Assembly (NCBI RefSeq): GCF_019668465.1
Contig: NZ_AP024828.1
Location: 4,526,001-4,590,000 of the forward strand
DNA from: Mycobacterium senriense
GTDB lineage: Bacteria > Actinomycetota > Actinomycetes > Mycobacteriales > Mycobacteriaceae
Direction: 5' to 3'
Length of the DNA stretch: 64,000 nucleotides
Positions 1 through 8,832 of the stretch are shown in pieces. Position numbers and translations under genes: made by a program. The notes beneath the pieces are model-generated. The model made no database searches. It saw nothing but the letters and a program-made list of their open reading frames with translations, and was not told where the DNA came from. Within the stretch, counting starts at the first letter, position 1, and each line of letters opens with the position of its first letter.

Positions 1-1179
1 CACGACGCCGTCGCGGTCCCGGTCGGAATCGGACAGGACGGCCGGGTCGACCGTGATCTCCGGTGGCAGCGCCGCCTGGCACTTGATGCCGTCCAGGGCC
101 AGCCCGAGGACGGCGGCCGAGGCGAGGTACGGGTTCGCCGACGGGTCGACGATCTTCACCTCGACATTGCCGCCGCGCGGATTTCCCGGCCCGCCGACGA
201 CGAATCGCACCGCGGCTTCGCGGTTTTCGGTGCCCCAGCACGCATAGGCGCCGGCCCAGTTGCCGGGACGCATCCGCAGCCCGGAGACAATGGAGCCGCA
301 CAGCACGCCCTGGGCCTCCGGCAGACCGCGGACCACGCCCGCTATCGCGTTCTCCCCCTCCTCCGTCATGCCGTGGGTTTCGGGGCCTTCGGAGAACAGC
401 GGGCCTTCCGACGTCGCCAGCGAAAAGTGCTGGTGGGCACCGGATCCGACGCCGTCGGCGAACGGCGCGGGCGACAGGCTGATGCGCAGCCCGTGGCGAC
501 GGGCGGCGCGGCCAATGATGAGCCGCATCAGGATCAGCTGATCGGCTGCGGCCACCGGGCTTTGCGGTGACAGCGAGATCTCGAACTGGTTGGCGCCGTA
601 CTCGGGGTGAAATTGTTCGATCGCGATGCCGGCAGCCGTCGCCGACCCGATCACGTCGCGCACGAACGCCTCGTGCTCCAGCACGCCGGCCAGGCCGTAC
701 TGCGCCCACAATGTCGACGGCAGCCGGTCCCCGTGCTGGCCGACCAGAAGGAATTCGATCTCGTGCCCGATCGCGGCCTCTACCCCGGCTTCGGTGAGTG
801 CGGCCTCGAGACGTCGCAACGTTCCCCGGCTGCAGGCGGGAACCGGCGTGCCGTCCTGAGCGAAGAACGCGGCGGGCGCCCACGCCAGACCGTCACCGAC
901 GATGCGCAACGCGGACAGATCGATACAAAGACGTTGGTCCCCCACCACGCCCACGTCGGCGGTGAAGGCGATGCCGGTCTGATCGATGGCGAACGCGTGC
1001 CAGGACGGGCTGGCCCCCAGCCCGGGATCTGCGAAGGTGTTGATTCGCTGGATCGGCACGGTTTTGGCCAGGGTGAGCCCGGCAGGATTGACCACGGTGC
1101 CGATCACCGTGTCGACGCCTTCGGCTTCAAGTCGGGCAATGGCCGCGGCGGCAAGCGGTGTGCCGGTCATGGCTGTCAT
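1..1179 (-). CDS. glnA3: Glutamine synthetase-like GlnA3 (C-terminus cut by window edge)
   Basis: Glutamine synthetase-fold ligase orthologous to M. tuberculosis Rv1878. 393 codons are visible of about 450; the C-terminus lies outside the window. The start is the ATG at 1179 (MTAMTGTPLAAA); a second ATG lies 3 codons in. Seen: the Glu-rich metal site EYGANQFEISL and the nucleotide/metal motif GAHQHFSL. This is one of the divergent GlnA2/3/4 group rather than GlnA1. Actinobacterial GlnA3 proteins have been linked to gamma-glutamylation of polyamines, so ammonia assimilation should not be assumed. It is preceded 48 bp upstream by the LLM oxidoreductase gene on the same strand. Orthology is firm; the substrate is inference. 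Confidence 0.93.
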   Translation of the reverse strand, partial: MTAMTGTPLAAAAIARLEAEGVDTVIGTVVNPAGLTLAKTVPIQRINTFADPGLGASPSWHAFAIDQTGIAFTADVGVVGDQRLCIDLSALRIVGDGLAWAPAAFFAQDGTPVPACSRGTLRRLEAALTEAGVEAAIGHEIEFLLVGQHGDRLPSTLWAQYGLAGVLEHEAFVRDVIGSATAAGIAIEQFHPEYGANQFEISLSPQSPVAAADQLILMRLIIGRAARRHGLRISLSPAPFADGVGSGAHQHFSLATSEGPLFSEGPETHGMTEEGENAIAGVVRGLPEAQGVLCGSIVSGLRMRPGNWAGAYACWGTENREAAVRFVVGGPGNPRGGNVEVKIVDPSANPYLASAAVLGLALDGIKCQAALPPEITVDPAVLSDSDRDRDGVV

Positions 1180-1227
1180 TCTCCCAACCTCGGATCTCGC
1201 CCTACGGTAAACGGCGTACCCGCACGC

Positions 1228-2109
1228 TCAGTTCTGCCGGGTAACCAATTCGGCGACGAACCGATCGAGGAAGCCATCCACCGGCGGCCTGCCCACCGGT
1301 CGGATGACGAATTTCGTCAATCCCGCCTCGATGTAGGCGTCGAGTCGCCGATGCAGCTGATCCCACCCGGCGGCGATCAGCTCGCCGGGGTCGCGGTCCG
1401 GGCGACGTCGGCGCACCGCCGCAGCCAGATCGGCGGGCAATTCCGCGTCGGCGACGGCCAACGAGATCCCGAAGTGGTCGGGTTCGATGCTCCTGCCGGC
1501 GTCCGCGGCGGCCCGCTCGATCGCTTCGCGCCCGGCCCGGGCCTCCGCCGGGGTGAGGAAGCTGCCCAGCCAACCGTCGCCCAGCGCGCCGATGCGCCGA
1601 AACGCCGCCGGCGCCGAACCGCCCACCCAGATGTCCAGCGGCGGTGTCGGTCTCGGGGCGACGGCCACGTCGGTGACGCTGAAATACCGGCCGTTGAATG
1701 TCGCCGACTCCTCGACCAGCGCTGCCCGCAGCAGTCGCAGCGACTCGTCGAACACTGCCGCGCGCTCGCCGTCGGGGACCACGAACACCTCGCGTTCGGC
1801 CGGTATCGCCGAGCGCAGACCGAAGACGGGAAGCACCCGCTTGGGCGCGACGGCCGCCAGGGACGCCAATTGCTTCGCCACCAGCACCGGATGCCGCCCC
1901 GGCAGCACGGCCACCGACGTGCCCACCTTCAGCCGGGTCGTCCGCGCGAGCGCATACGCCATGCCGACCACCGGATCGACCGCCGGCGAATACACCAGTT
2001 CGGAAAACCACAGCGAGTCCACCCCGCCGGCCTCGAGCTGATCGACGATGGCGGCCAGCTGATCCGGCGCGGTGTCGGCACCCAGGCCGACGCCGAAGCG
2101 AATCTTCAC
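1228..2109 (-). CDS. LLM-class F420-dependent oxidoreductase
   Basis: TIM-barrel luciferase-like monooxygenase fold of 293 aa. The start KIRFGVGLG is followed by the core LARTTRLKVGTSVAVLPGRH and the APRPTPPLDIWVGG segment typical of F420-binding LLM enzymes. The GTG at 2109 is chosen because GGGAGG lies 6-7 bases upstream; an in-frame upstream extension of 10 codons would swallow that site. Substrate unknown. In M. tuberculosis the flanking orthologues Rv1878 and Rv1877 are direct neighbours, so this gene and the next are an insertion relative to that genome, or a loss there. Confidence 0.85.
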   Translation of the reverse strand: MKIRFGVGLGADTAPDQLAAIVDQLEAGGVDSLWFSELVYSPAVDPVVGMAYALARTTRLKVGTSVAVLPGRHPVLVAKQLASLAAVAPKRVLPVFGLRSAIPAEREVFVVPDGERAAVFDESLRLLRAALVEESATFNGRYFSVTDVAVAPRPTPPLDIWVGGSAPAAFRRIGALGDGWLGSFLTPAEARAGREAIERAAADAGRSIEPDHFGISLAVADAELPADLAAAVRRRRPDRDPGELIAAGWDQLHRRLDAYIEAGLTKFVIRPVGRPPVDGFLDRFVAELVTRQN

Positions 2110-2216
2110 CCGCGCCTCCCTCTGAGTTCTCTCACCCACACCGCAACATCACCGCGCCACCATTTGTGCCCGGCGCGCGCGTCATCGCGGGTTGCCCGGG
2201 CTCAGAGGGCGGGAAG

Positions 2217-2711
2217 CTAGCCGCGGCTGGGGATGGTGAGCTTGCAGGCCTGGCCGATGTCGAGGGTCCGCAGCACTCGACCCATGCCCACCCACAGCGC
2301 GCAGGACAGGGCCAGGTCGGCCAACAGCTCGTCCGAGAAGTGTTCTGCGCAACGGCTCCAGAAGTCTTCGTCGTCGCGCAGGGCGGTGTGGTCGGTGGCG
2401 AATCGGTCCGCGAACTCGGCGGCCAGCCGCTCCTGGTCGCTGTAGCCGGGCCAGGTGGGCCATTCGTGGACGTGGTCGTACAACTCCTCGTCGACGCCGG
2501 CGGCGGGTCCGTCTTCGTCACGGGTGTTGACGCAGACGACGCATTCGTTGCGATGGGCGATCACGGCGCGGGCCAGTTCGCGGGTGCGTAACGGCAACCG
2601 GTTCTTGGTGTAGACCGCCTGGCTGAAGCCACCCAGCGCGCCGCCGATGTCCGGAGACTTCGCAAACCAGCCGGCCAGGTCGTCGTCAGCAAATGTTCCG
2701 ATTCGGCTCAT
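2217..2711 (-). CDS. Carboxymuconolactone decarboxylase/AhpD-fold protein
   Basis: 164-aa all-helical AhpD-fold protein. The motif AHRNECVVCVNTR supplies the E-C-x-x-C thiol pair typical of the family. Proteins of this type may be alkylhydroperoxidases or thiol-disulfide partners; the substrate cannot be told from sequence. Start ATG at 2711 (MSRIGTFADDD); an upstream in-frame TTG would add 8 residues without a better ribosome site. It lies between the LLM oxidoreductase (107 bp downstream) and the exporter gene (65 bp upstream), all leftward. Confidence 0.8.
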   Translation of the reverse strand: MSRIGTFADDDLAGWFAKSPDIGGALGGFSQAVYTKNRLPLRTRELARAVIAHRNECVVCVNTRDEDGPAAGVDEELYDHVHEWPTWPGYSDQERLAAEFADRFATDHTALRDDEDFWSRCAEHFSDELLADLALSCALWVGMGRVLRTLDIGQACKLTIPSRG

Positions 2712-2776
2712 GGCGTGATGGTACGCCCGCGTCAAGACCCCGGTCGGGGATGTCGGCGAATGCGGATGGGTACCCG

Positions 2777-4849
2777 CTAGCGAGCGGCCGACGGGATCGC
2801 CACGGTTGGCTGCTCCTCATGCCAATCACGTTGAGCCAGAACGCGATGCGCAACACGTTCCAGTGCGGCCTCTACCGCGCGACGGTCCGGGCGTCCCTCG
2901 AAACCCGGTGACCGGGCGAGCTTGTCGACGAGCCACGCCAGCAGCAGCGACTGTACGTAGGCGACTTGCTGCCCCCCGGCCGGCGTGAGCCACAACTGCT
3001 CGCCGTCGCGCTGCACGTAGCCGCCGGACACCAAGCGGGCGAAGGTGGGCTCGAGAACCTCGAACGGTACCTGCAGATAGTCGGCCATGTCGGTGAGCCG
3101 GGCGGTCCCGTACATCTGTGTGTACCGATTGATCCGCAGGACTCCCCACAGCCCGGCGACGTCGAGCCGGCAATCGGGTCGCATCGCGATGCTGCGCAAC
3201 CGCATTCCGGTTTCACCGCGCATCATCCGTGCGATCGCGTTCTCCAGCATCTGGTCCGGCGTCTCGCTGGTCGGCATTCCGAACGCATCACCGAGATCGA
3301 CTGTGCTGTCGTGGAATTCCTGGAGCGGGACCTCGCGCAGGAACAACGCCAGCACGAACCCCACCAGCGCGACCGGAACCGCCCAGAGGAAAACCTGGGT
3401 GAGCGACTCGGCATAGGCGGCGACTATCGGGGCGGCCACCTGGCGAGGCAGCCGGTGCAACGCCTCCGGCGACGCGGCGGCTGCGGCCGGCGCGCGGCTG
3501 GCCAGCATCGCCGGGCCGATCCGGCTGTGCAGAAAGTTCGTGAACAGCGAACCGAAGATGGCGGCTCCGAACGAGCTGCCGATGGTGCGGAAGAAGGTGA
3601 CGCCGGAGGTCGCGACGCCCAGGTCATCGAAGCTCGAAGTGTTCTGCACGATCAGGACCAGGGTCTGCATGCACATCCCGATCCCGGCGCCGAGGATGAC
3701 GAGGAACACCGATTGGACGACAGCGGATGTCGACGGGTCCATCCGCGACATCAAAAAGAACGCCACCGCCATGACGGCGGTGCCGGCGATGGGGAAGACT
3801 TTGTATCTGCCCGTGCGGCCCACGATGACACCACTGCCCATCGAGGTGGTCAGCATCCCGATCACCATCGGCAACGTGCGCAGGCCCGACGTGGTGGCCG
3901 AGACACCGTCGACGAATTGCATGTACGTCGGCAGGAACGTCAGGGCGCCCAGCATCGCAAACCCGACCACGAAAGACAGCACACAGCAGACGGTGAACAC
4001 CGAACTCCGAAACAGCCGGACCGGCAGGATCGGCGCGGCGGCGCGGCTCTCCACCCAGGCGAAGATGCACAACGCGATCACCGAGCCGACGAACAGGCCG
4101 ATGATCGTGGGCGACCCCCACGGATAGGTGGTCCCGCCCCAACTGGTGGCCAGTGTCAGGCCGGCGGCGCCCAGGCCTACCAACACGATCCCGGCATAAT
4201 CGATGACCGGTTTGGTGCGCTCAGTCAGCGCCGGGATGGCGGCGGCCGCCACGAAGAAGACCACGACCGAGATCGGCACGTTGATCCAGAACGCCCACCG
4301 CCAGGTGAAGTGGTCGGTGAAGTAGCCGCCGAGCAAGGGACCGATCACGGTGGTGACACCGAACACCGCTCCCATCGCGCCTTGGTAGCGGCCGCGGTCC
4401 CGCAGCGGGATCACCTCGCCGATCAGGGCCATGGCCGTCACCATGAGCCCGCCGCCGCCGATGCCCTGCAGTGCGCGCGACGCGACGAGCATGCCCATCG
4501 AACTCGAGAGCCCGCACAGCACGGATCCGGCGACAAAGAACACGACGGCCGTTTGGAACACCCGCTTGCGGCCGAACAGGTCACCGAACTTGCCGACGAG
4601 GGCGGTGATGATGGTCGAAGCGAGGAGATAGCTGGTGACCACCCACGATTGATGGCCTGCGCCACCGAGATTGGCGACGATGGTCGGCAACGCGGTCGCC
4701 ACGATCGTCTGGTCCAGCGCGGCCATCAGCATGCCGAGCAGGATCGCCACGAAGATGAAATTGCGTCGCCGCGAGTCGGCCACGACATTGCCGGGTTGCG
4801 AATCCGAAGCGTGGCCGTCCCGAGCCGCTGCTGGTGTCGCCCTCGTCAT
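2777..4849 (-). CDS. EmrB/QacA-type MFS transporter with winged-helix-like C-terminal tail (Rv1877-like)
   Basis: 690-aa DHA2-family drug:proton antiporter, colinear with M. tuberculosis Rv1877. About 14 hydrophobic segments occupy residues 25-510. Motifs include LDQTIVATALPTIV in TM1, the GKFGDLFGRKRVF loop (motif A) and the LLGGYFTDHFTWRWAFWIN region (motif C area). Residues from about 510 on are soluble; 590-660 (YGTARLTDMADYLQV ... VSGGYVQRDGEQLWLTPAG) read like a MarR/winged-helix domain, unusual for a transporter. The substrate is unknown. The start ATG at 4849 gives a normal cytoplasmic N-terminus. The 88-bp gap to bfrA is upstream on the same strand. Confidence 0.9.
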   Translation of the reverse strand: MTRATPAAARDGHASDSQPGNVVADSRRRNFIFVAILLGMLMAALDQTIVATALPTIVANLGGAGHQSWVVTSYLLASTIITALVGKFGDLFGRKRVFQTAVVFFVAGSVLCGLSSSMGMLVASRALQGIGGGGLMVTAMALIGEVIPLRDRGRYQGAMGAVFGVTTVIGPLLGGYFTDHFTWRWAFWINVPISVVVFFVAAAAIPALTERTKPVIDYAGIVLVGLGAAGLTLATSWGGTTYPWGSPTIIGLFVGSVIALCIFAWVESRAAAPILPVRLFRSSVFTVCCVLSFVVGFAMLGALTFLPTYMQFVDGVSATTSGLRTLPMVIGMLTTSMGSGVIVGRTGRYKVFPIAGTAVMAVAFFLMSRMDPSTSAVVQSVFLVILGAGIGMCMQTLVLIVQNTSSFDDLGVATSGVTFFRTIGSSFGAAIFGSLFTNFLHSRIGPAMLASRAPAAAAASPEALHRLPRQVAAPIVAAYAESLTQVFLWAVPVALVGFVLALFLREVPLQEFHDSTVDLGDAFGMPTSETPDQMLENAIARMMRGETGMRLRSIAMRPDCRLDVAGLWGVLRINRYTQMYGTARLTDMADYLQVPFEVLEPTFARLVSGGYVQRDGEQLWLTPAGGQQVAYVQSLLLAWLVDKLARSPGFEGRPDRRAVEAALERVAHRVLAQRDWHEEQPTVAIPSAAR

Positions 4850-4937
4850 GCCTGCCTTCCCACGGCGTTCGATGGTAATGAGTGCCCACGGTCAACCGGT
4901 GGCAACCAAACCCCCGCGTAAGGCGGCGCTTCGAGAA

Positions 4938-5417
4938 TTAGCTGGGCGGCCGCGACACGCACTGCGCCGAGTACAGCTCGACGCCCAGCTTGTCCATCAA
5001 CTCGAGCTGGGTCTCGAGGTAGTCGATGTGCTTTTCCTCGTCGGCCACGATCTCTTCGAAGAGGTTCGCGGTGGTGGAGTCCTGCTTTTCCCGGCACACG
5101 ATGATCGCCGGCTTGAGCCGCTCCATCACGTCGTATTCGATGGCCAGGTCGGCCTCGAACTGCTCGCGCAGCGTCTGGCCGATGCGCAGTGAGAAGAGGC
5201 GCTGATAGTTCGGCAACCCGTCGAGCAACAGGATGCGGTCGGTGATTGCCTCTGCGTGTCGCATCTCGTCGAAGGACTCGGCCCGGGTGTGCTCAGCTAA
5301 CTCGGTGAAACCCCAGTTGTCCTGCATCTTGGAGTGCAGGAAGTATTGGTTGATCGCGGTGAGCTCGCTGGTCAACTGCTCGTTGAGCAGACGCAAAACT
5401 TCCGGATCCCCTTGCAT
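4938..5417 (-). CDS. bfrA: Bacterioferritin BfrA
   Basis: 159-aa haem-type bacterioferritin, orthologue of Rv1876, forming 24-mer cages that oxidise and store iron. Visible ligands: ferroxidase Glu18, Glu51 and His54, haem ligand Met52 (SFDEMRHAE), and EKH further on. ATG at 5417 is chosen because AGGAG lies 7 bases upstream and the length equals the family norm; longer in-frame forms have a non-family N-terminus. Two IdeR-box-like sites lie 167-209 bp upstream. IdeR is known to activate mycobacterial bfr genes in iron-replete cells, so iron-induced expression is likely. bfd, whose family helps release iron from bacterioferritin, is divergent. Confidence 0.96.
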   Translation of the reverse strand: MQGDPEVLRLLNEQLTSELTAINQYFLHSKMQDNWGFTELAEHTRAESFDEMRHAEAITDRILLLDGLPNYQRLFSLRIGQTLREQFEADLAIEYDVMERLKPAIIVCREKQDSTTANLFEEIVADEEKHIDYLETQLELMDKLGVELYSAQCVSRPPS

Positions 5418-5583
5418 TGTCACTCCTAAGGTGTGAGCGGCTGTCGTGTGTTCCGCGGCGGGCGCGCTGGGCTGGAGCGCACAAACCTGGGCTGTAGCAG
5501 CACTTTGCCACGGCCGCTTGGAATGTTCCAGCAAGGTTTGGCTGCACTCAGTGACGTCCCGAGTGAAGTAAGTCGCCCCTTGG

Positions 5584-5602
5584 TTAGGTTAGACTCGGCT
5601 TA
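5584..5602. promoter_or_regulatory. IdeR iron box 1
   Basis: TTAGGTTAGACTCGGCTTA matches the mycobacterial IdeR consensus (TTAGGTTAGSCTAACCTAA) at 14 of 19 positions, with the left half perfect. It is one of two boxes in direct orientation 24 bp apart in the bfrA-bfd divergent region. Confidence 0.8.
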
Positions 5603-5607
5603 CGGAC

Positions 5608-5626
5608 TTAGGTTAGACTCCACTAA
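5608..5626. promoter_or_regulatory. IdeR iron box 2
   Basis: TTAGGTTAGACTCCACTAA matches the IdeR consensus at 15 of 19 positions. It sits 24 bp (start to start) from box 1, close to two helical turns plus a few bases, so IdeR dimers could bind side by side. Tandem boxes are a known feature of the M. tuberculosis bfrA promoter. Confidence 0.82.
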
Positions 5627-5756
5627 TAAGCGGCATGCGCATTCGGCCTCATCGCCATGGTGCCCGATGACTGGGAACGCCAAAGCCGGGGACGAAATCG
5701 CACACGCTGGACAGAGCTCTCGACGAAGGGGATTCCGACGTGCAGGAGGTGCGCTG

Positions 5757-5942
5757 ATGTACGTGTGCCTCTGTGTTGGGGCAACCAACCAGACCGTGTG
5801 CGACGTGGTCGCACAGGGCGCATCGACCTCCAAAGAGATCGCAGCCGCGTGTGGCGCCGGCGGTGACTGCGGCCGCTGCCGACGCACGTTGCGCGCGATC
5901 CTCGCCGCCCAGGCGAAGCTGGAGACGGCTCCGTCGATCTAG
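5757..5942 (+). CDS. bfd: Bacterioferritin-associated ferredoxin Bfd
   Basis: 61-aa [2Fe-2S] protein of the BFD family. The four ligands Cys4, Cys6, Cys38 and Cys41 (VCLC ... GDCGRC) fall at the same numbers as in E. coli Bfd. The start ATG at 5757 follows GGAGG by 7 bases, so longer upstream in-frame starts are rejected. In characterised systems Bfd delivers electrons to bacterioferritin to mobilise stored Fe3+. It is divergent from bfrA across the tandem iron boxes and converges with the next gene with a 4-bp gap. Confidence 0.92.
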   Translation: MYVCLCVGATNQTVCDVVAQGASTSKEIAAACGAGGDCGRCRRTLRAILAAQAKLETAPSI

Positions 5943-5946
5943 CGCG

Positions 5947-6696
5947 TCAGCGTTTGTTGAAGTCGGCCAGGGCCGCGGCGTTGGCGTGTGCGCCCATCAA
6001 CTCGGCGAAGTGCGCGTTTTCCCGGGCGGTGGCCGCCACGATCTCCGGCCTGACGGGTTCCATCATGGTGTGCTTGACGGCCATCAGGCTCGAAATCGGC
6101 CGGGAGGCAAGGATTTCCGCGTGCTGACGGGCCTGTGCCAGCAGCTCGTCCGGTTCGCAGACACGCCAGACCAGGCCCATCCGCAGCGCCTCTTCGGCGC
6201 CGACCCATTCCGACGACAACAACAGCCAGGCCGCGTTCTGCCGGCCCACCAGCTGGGGCAGCAGATATGACGACGCCGCTTCCGGCGCCACGCCCAGACT
6301 GGTGAACGGGCACTTCAGCCGGGCGGTCGACGACATGAACGCCAGATCGGCATAGCCGAGGATGGTGGCCCCGATTCCGACCCCCACGCCGTTCACCGCG
6401 CAGATCAGGGGCTTGGGAAACGCGCTGAGCGCATCGATCAGCCCGATGAAACCGTGCTTGCCCAGGGTGAAGTCGGGGTCTGTGATGCGGGCCTGCATCT
6501 CGCCCAGGTCGGTGCCGGCGGAGAAGCCGCGCCCCGCGCCGGTCAGCAGCACGACCGCGACCTCGGGATCCTCGGCGGCGGCCAGCAGGGCCTCGGCAGT
6601 GGCGTCGTAGAGGGCTTCGTTGAACGCGTTGAGCGCCTCGGGCCGGTTCAGCGTGAGGGTGCGTACCCGGTTCTGGTCATCGATTTGCAGCGTCAC
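5947..6696 (-). CDS. Crotonase-family protein, enoyl-CoA delta-isomerase type
   Basis: 249-aa crotonase fold: RPEALNAFNEALYD at the N-terminus, first oxyanion-hole segment GFSAGTDLGEM, second NGVGVGIGATILGYADLAF. The hydratase Glu in the usual 'PEI' position is Phe here (KCPFTSLG), while Glu is present in GVAPEAASSYLLP. That pattern matches peroxisomal-type delta3,delta2-enoyl-CoA isomerases (PFxxLGxxPEGCSS) better than true hydratases, so isomerisation of unsaturated acyl-CoA is the more likely reaction. Start ATG at 6696. Downstream end abuts bfd; the Rv1875-like gene is 18 bp upstream on the same strand. Confidence 0.85.
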   Translation of the reverse strand: MTLQIDDQNRVRTLTLNRPEALNAFNEALYDATAEALLAAAEDPEVAVVLLTGAGRGFSAGTDLGEMQARITDPDFTLGKHGFIGLIDALSAFPKPLICAVNGVGVGIGATILGYADLAFMSSTARLKCPFTSLGVAPEAASSYLLPQLVGRQNAAWLLLSSEWVGAEEALRMGLVWRVCEPDELLAQARQHAEILASRPISSLMAVKHTMMEPVRPEIVAATARENAHFAELMGAHANAAALADFNKR

Positions 6697-6714
6697 GCGA
6701 GCAGCCTAGCGAGG

Positions 6715-7158
6715 CTAGCCGTTGCTGTAGACGCGGGTTGGAGCGATGAGCACGACGGCGCGGCCCTCGGCGGCCATCACCCTGTCGTACTCGTCCCAGT
6801 CGTCGTGGCTGCCGCCCGCGGCGGTGAACACGTCGCGGAGCAGCAATCGCAACTGGTCGGCGTCGGTCAGCCAGGGGCGGGTGTCGTCGGGGCCGGCCAA
6901 CTCCGCGCGTCCCTCGACCGTCGCCCACTGCCACCCGCTGCGGAAGGTCACGGCCAGCTGTGGCCGGGCGCGCAGGTTGGCCAGCTTGACCCGGCCGTAG
7001 GTGGTAAAGCCCAGGACGGGTTGGCCATTCGCCGGGTGCGGCAACAGGCCCACATTGACCAGCGAAGCCTGCACGGTTCCGTCGGCACGAACCGTGGAGA
7101 TCACCGCCAGACCGCTTTCTCCCTTGGCCAGTGCCACAGCCTCGTCAAGTGTTGTCAT
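6715..7158 (-). CDS. FDOR-B/pyridoxamine oxidase-like protein (Rv1875 orthologue)
   Basis: 147-aa split beta-barrel flavin/F420 binder, same length as Rv1875. Typical segments are GLAVISTVRADGTVQASLVN near the N-terminus, FTTYGRVKLANLRARPQLAVTF for phosphate/cofactor contact, and WATVEGRAELAG. Such proteins are usually F420H2-dependent reductases or F420/flavin carriers in mycobacteria; a true PNP oxidase role is unlikely. Its first 14 bp overlap the 3' end of the Rv1874-like gene, so the two are probably co-transcribed and translationally coupled. Confidence 0.86.
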   Translation of the reverse strand: MTTLDEAVALAKGESGLAVISTVRADGTVQASLVNVGLLPHPANGQPVLGFTTYGRVKLANLRARPQLAVTFRSGWQWATVEGRAELAGPDDTRPWLTDADQLRLLLRDVFTAAGGSHDDWDEYDRVMAAEGRAVVLIAPTRVYSNG

Positions 7159-7870
7159 GGCTGGTCCTCACTTCCCGGAAAGGTGTCTCGAACACGTAGC
7201 GGCTGGTCGGCACCGTGTCGATGTTCTCGTTGGCGCCGAATGCGGTTGTGCTGGCAACCATCCGGCCCAGCCGGTCCTGTAGCTCCTTGTCATCGGCGGC
7301 TCCGAAGAACGTGTGGAGGTCGGTGATGGCCTCGATCGGGAACAACTCCTCGACGATGCCCGCGATTCCCGGCGCATCCGGGGTAAGCGCCCGTACCACC
7401 CAATTCTGGGTGTAGCCGAACGTCGACTGCGTTTCGATGGCCACCGAGGTGTGGTCGCGTTGCCAACGGTTCAGCCACGTTGCCTGGTCCATGTCGGCGG
7501 GCCGGCGCAGCAGTGCGATGTTGGCCAAGCCCGGTGTGCGAGAACCGGCTTCGACGGCGGGCGCACTCAACGGGACCGACTCGGTCACCAGGTAAGCGGC
7601 CAGCTGCTCACATTCCTGGGCGAGGAATTTGAGTGCCGCCGTCGTCTGGTCGCCGTAGCACTGCTGGGTCCACATGCTCACCACGGCGGCCACCGGTGGG
7701 TCCAAGGTTGTCAGTGTCATCAGCGAGTGGCGCACGGTGCTGTCACGAACGTTCAACTGCAGCCCGGCGACGCCCAGTTGCAGCAGCGCGTCGGCGACGT
7801 GGCCCCGTTGCCGGGCGCACCACGCGTCGTCCGGCTCGGCACGCATCAGCACAGCGATGACCTTCTCCAT
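7145..7870 (-). CDS. EthD-like conserved protein (Rv1874-like)
   Basis: 241-aa protein of unknown function corresponding in position to Rv1874. The C-terminal half contains an EthD/dimeric alpha-beta barrel signature: ALLRRPADMDQATWLNRW, then DHTSVAIETQSTFGYTQN, and a conserved LFPIEAITDLHTFFGA. No signal peptide or membrane segment is seen. Start ATG at 7870. It overlaps the FDOR-like gene by 14 bp. Enzymatic role unknown. Confidence 0.75.
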   Translation of the reverse strand: MEKVIAVLMRAEPDDAWCARQRGHVADALLQLGVAGLQLNVRDSTVRHSLMTLTTLDPPVAAVVSMWTQQCYGDQTTAALKFLAQECEQLAAYLVTESVPLSAPAVEAGSRTPGLANIALLRRPADMDQATWLNRWQRDHTSVAIETQSTFGYTQNWVVRALTPDAPGIAGIVEELFPIEAITDLHTFFGAADDKELQDRLGRMVASTTAFGANENIDTVPTSRYVFETPFREVRTSHDNT

Positions 7871-7896
7871 ACGCAGAACTTACAGTCGCCGGCCGG

Positions 7897-8832
7897 CTAT
7901 TTGACCAGCCGGACCTGGTGCTGGCTGCCGATCAACCGGCCGATGAGCGCGGCCAGCCGGCGATAGGACTCGTCGCGTCCGCTCGACGAGCGGAAAACCA
8001 AACCGATCCGCCGCCCCGGGCGCGGTGCCGCGAACTGCGCGAGGCCCAGACGGCTTCGGGACGCCTCGACCGGCACCGCGCTCTGGGGTATGAGCGTGAC
8101 GCCCAGACCGCCGGTCACACATTGCACCGCGGTCGCCAATGACGCGGCCCGGGTGTTGGCCAGCTCCGCCCGCACACCCGCCTTGTGGCAGACGTCGAGT
8201 GCCTGATCGCGCAGGCAATGTCCCTCATCCAGCAACAGCAGCGGCAGGTCGGCCAGGGCGGTGGCCGGCACCCGGCGCTTGCCCGCCAGCGGATGGCCCG
8301 GAGGCAGGGCGAGCACGAAATCCTCGTCATAGATCGGGATCGCGGTGACGCCTGCGCCCTCGGCGGGCAAGGCGATCAGGGCCGCGTCCAGGGCGCCCTC
8401 GCGCAACACCGCCAACAGGCGCTCGGTCTGGTCTTCGGTCACCCGCAGCGTGAGCCCCGGCAGCTCCTCGACGACGCCGGCCAGCACGGTCGGCAGCACA
8501 TAGGGCGCCACCGTGGGTATCAGCCCCAGCCGAATGCCTGCCCGCAGCGGGTCCGACGAGCCCGCGGCCGCGGCGCTGAATGCATCCGCCGCCTCGACGA
8601 CGGCCTGGGCGCGCGCCAGCAGCTGGGCTCCTTCCGCTGTCAAGAAGACACGCCGGGTGGAGCGCTCAACGAGCTGGGTGCCCAGCCCGGCTTCCAGCGC
8701 CGCCAGTGCCTGCGACAACGTCGACTGGCTTACGCCGAGAAACGTTGCAGCGCTGCTGAATTGGCGCTTCTCGGCGACTGCGACGAACGCGCGCAGGCCG
8801 GCAATAGTGGGCTGATAACTCTTATCGGGCAT
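7897..8832 (-). CDS. oxyR: Peroxide-sensing LysR regulator OxyR (intact)
   Basis: 311-aa LysR protein. The N-terminal HTH is at about residues 8-65 ([21 protein letters not shown] ... [11 protein letters not shown]), followed by the inducer domain. The redox Cys in [15 protein letters not shown] and a second Cys in VCHKAGV correspond to the OxyR disulfide region. ATG at 8832 is preferred: it gives the family N-terminus and lies inside an operator-like dyad. In M. tuberculosis oxyR is a well-known pseudogene; here the frame is fully open. Divergent from ahpC by 101 bp, the classical arrangement for regulating ahpCD. Confidence 0.94.
   Translation of the reverse strand: MPDKSYQPTIAGLRAFVAVAEKRQFSSAATFLGVSQSTLSQALAALEAGLGTQLVERSTRRVFLTAEGAQLLARAQAVVEAADAFSAAAAGSSDPLRAGIRLGLIPTVAPYVLPTVLAGVVEELPGLTLRVTEDQTERLLAVLREGALDAALIALPAEGAGVTAIPIYDEDFVLALPPGHPLAGKRRVPATALADLPLLLLDEGHCLRDQALDVCHKAGVRAELANTRAASLATAVQCVTGGLGVTLIPQSAVPVEASRSRLGLAQFAAPRPGRRIGLVFRSSSGRDESYRRLAALIGRLIGSQHQVRLVK

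Larger units (their letters stand above)
5418..5756. promoter_or_regulatory. 339-bp divergent promoter region, bfrA / bfd
   Basis: Non-coding stretch between the divergent bfrA and bfd genes. It holds two direct-repeat IdeR boxes (5584-5602 and 5608-5626) nearer to bfd. Short open frames crossing it have no family signal and no ribosome site of their own. Both genes could be controlled from the same boxes. Confidence 0.7.

Noticed and set aside
2966..4921. Long plus-strand open frame opposite the exporter
   Set aside because: It is the antisense shadow of a high-GC gene; its translation is Arg/His/Gly-rich with no family signal.
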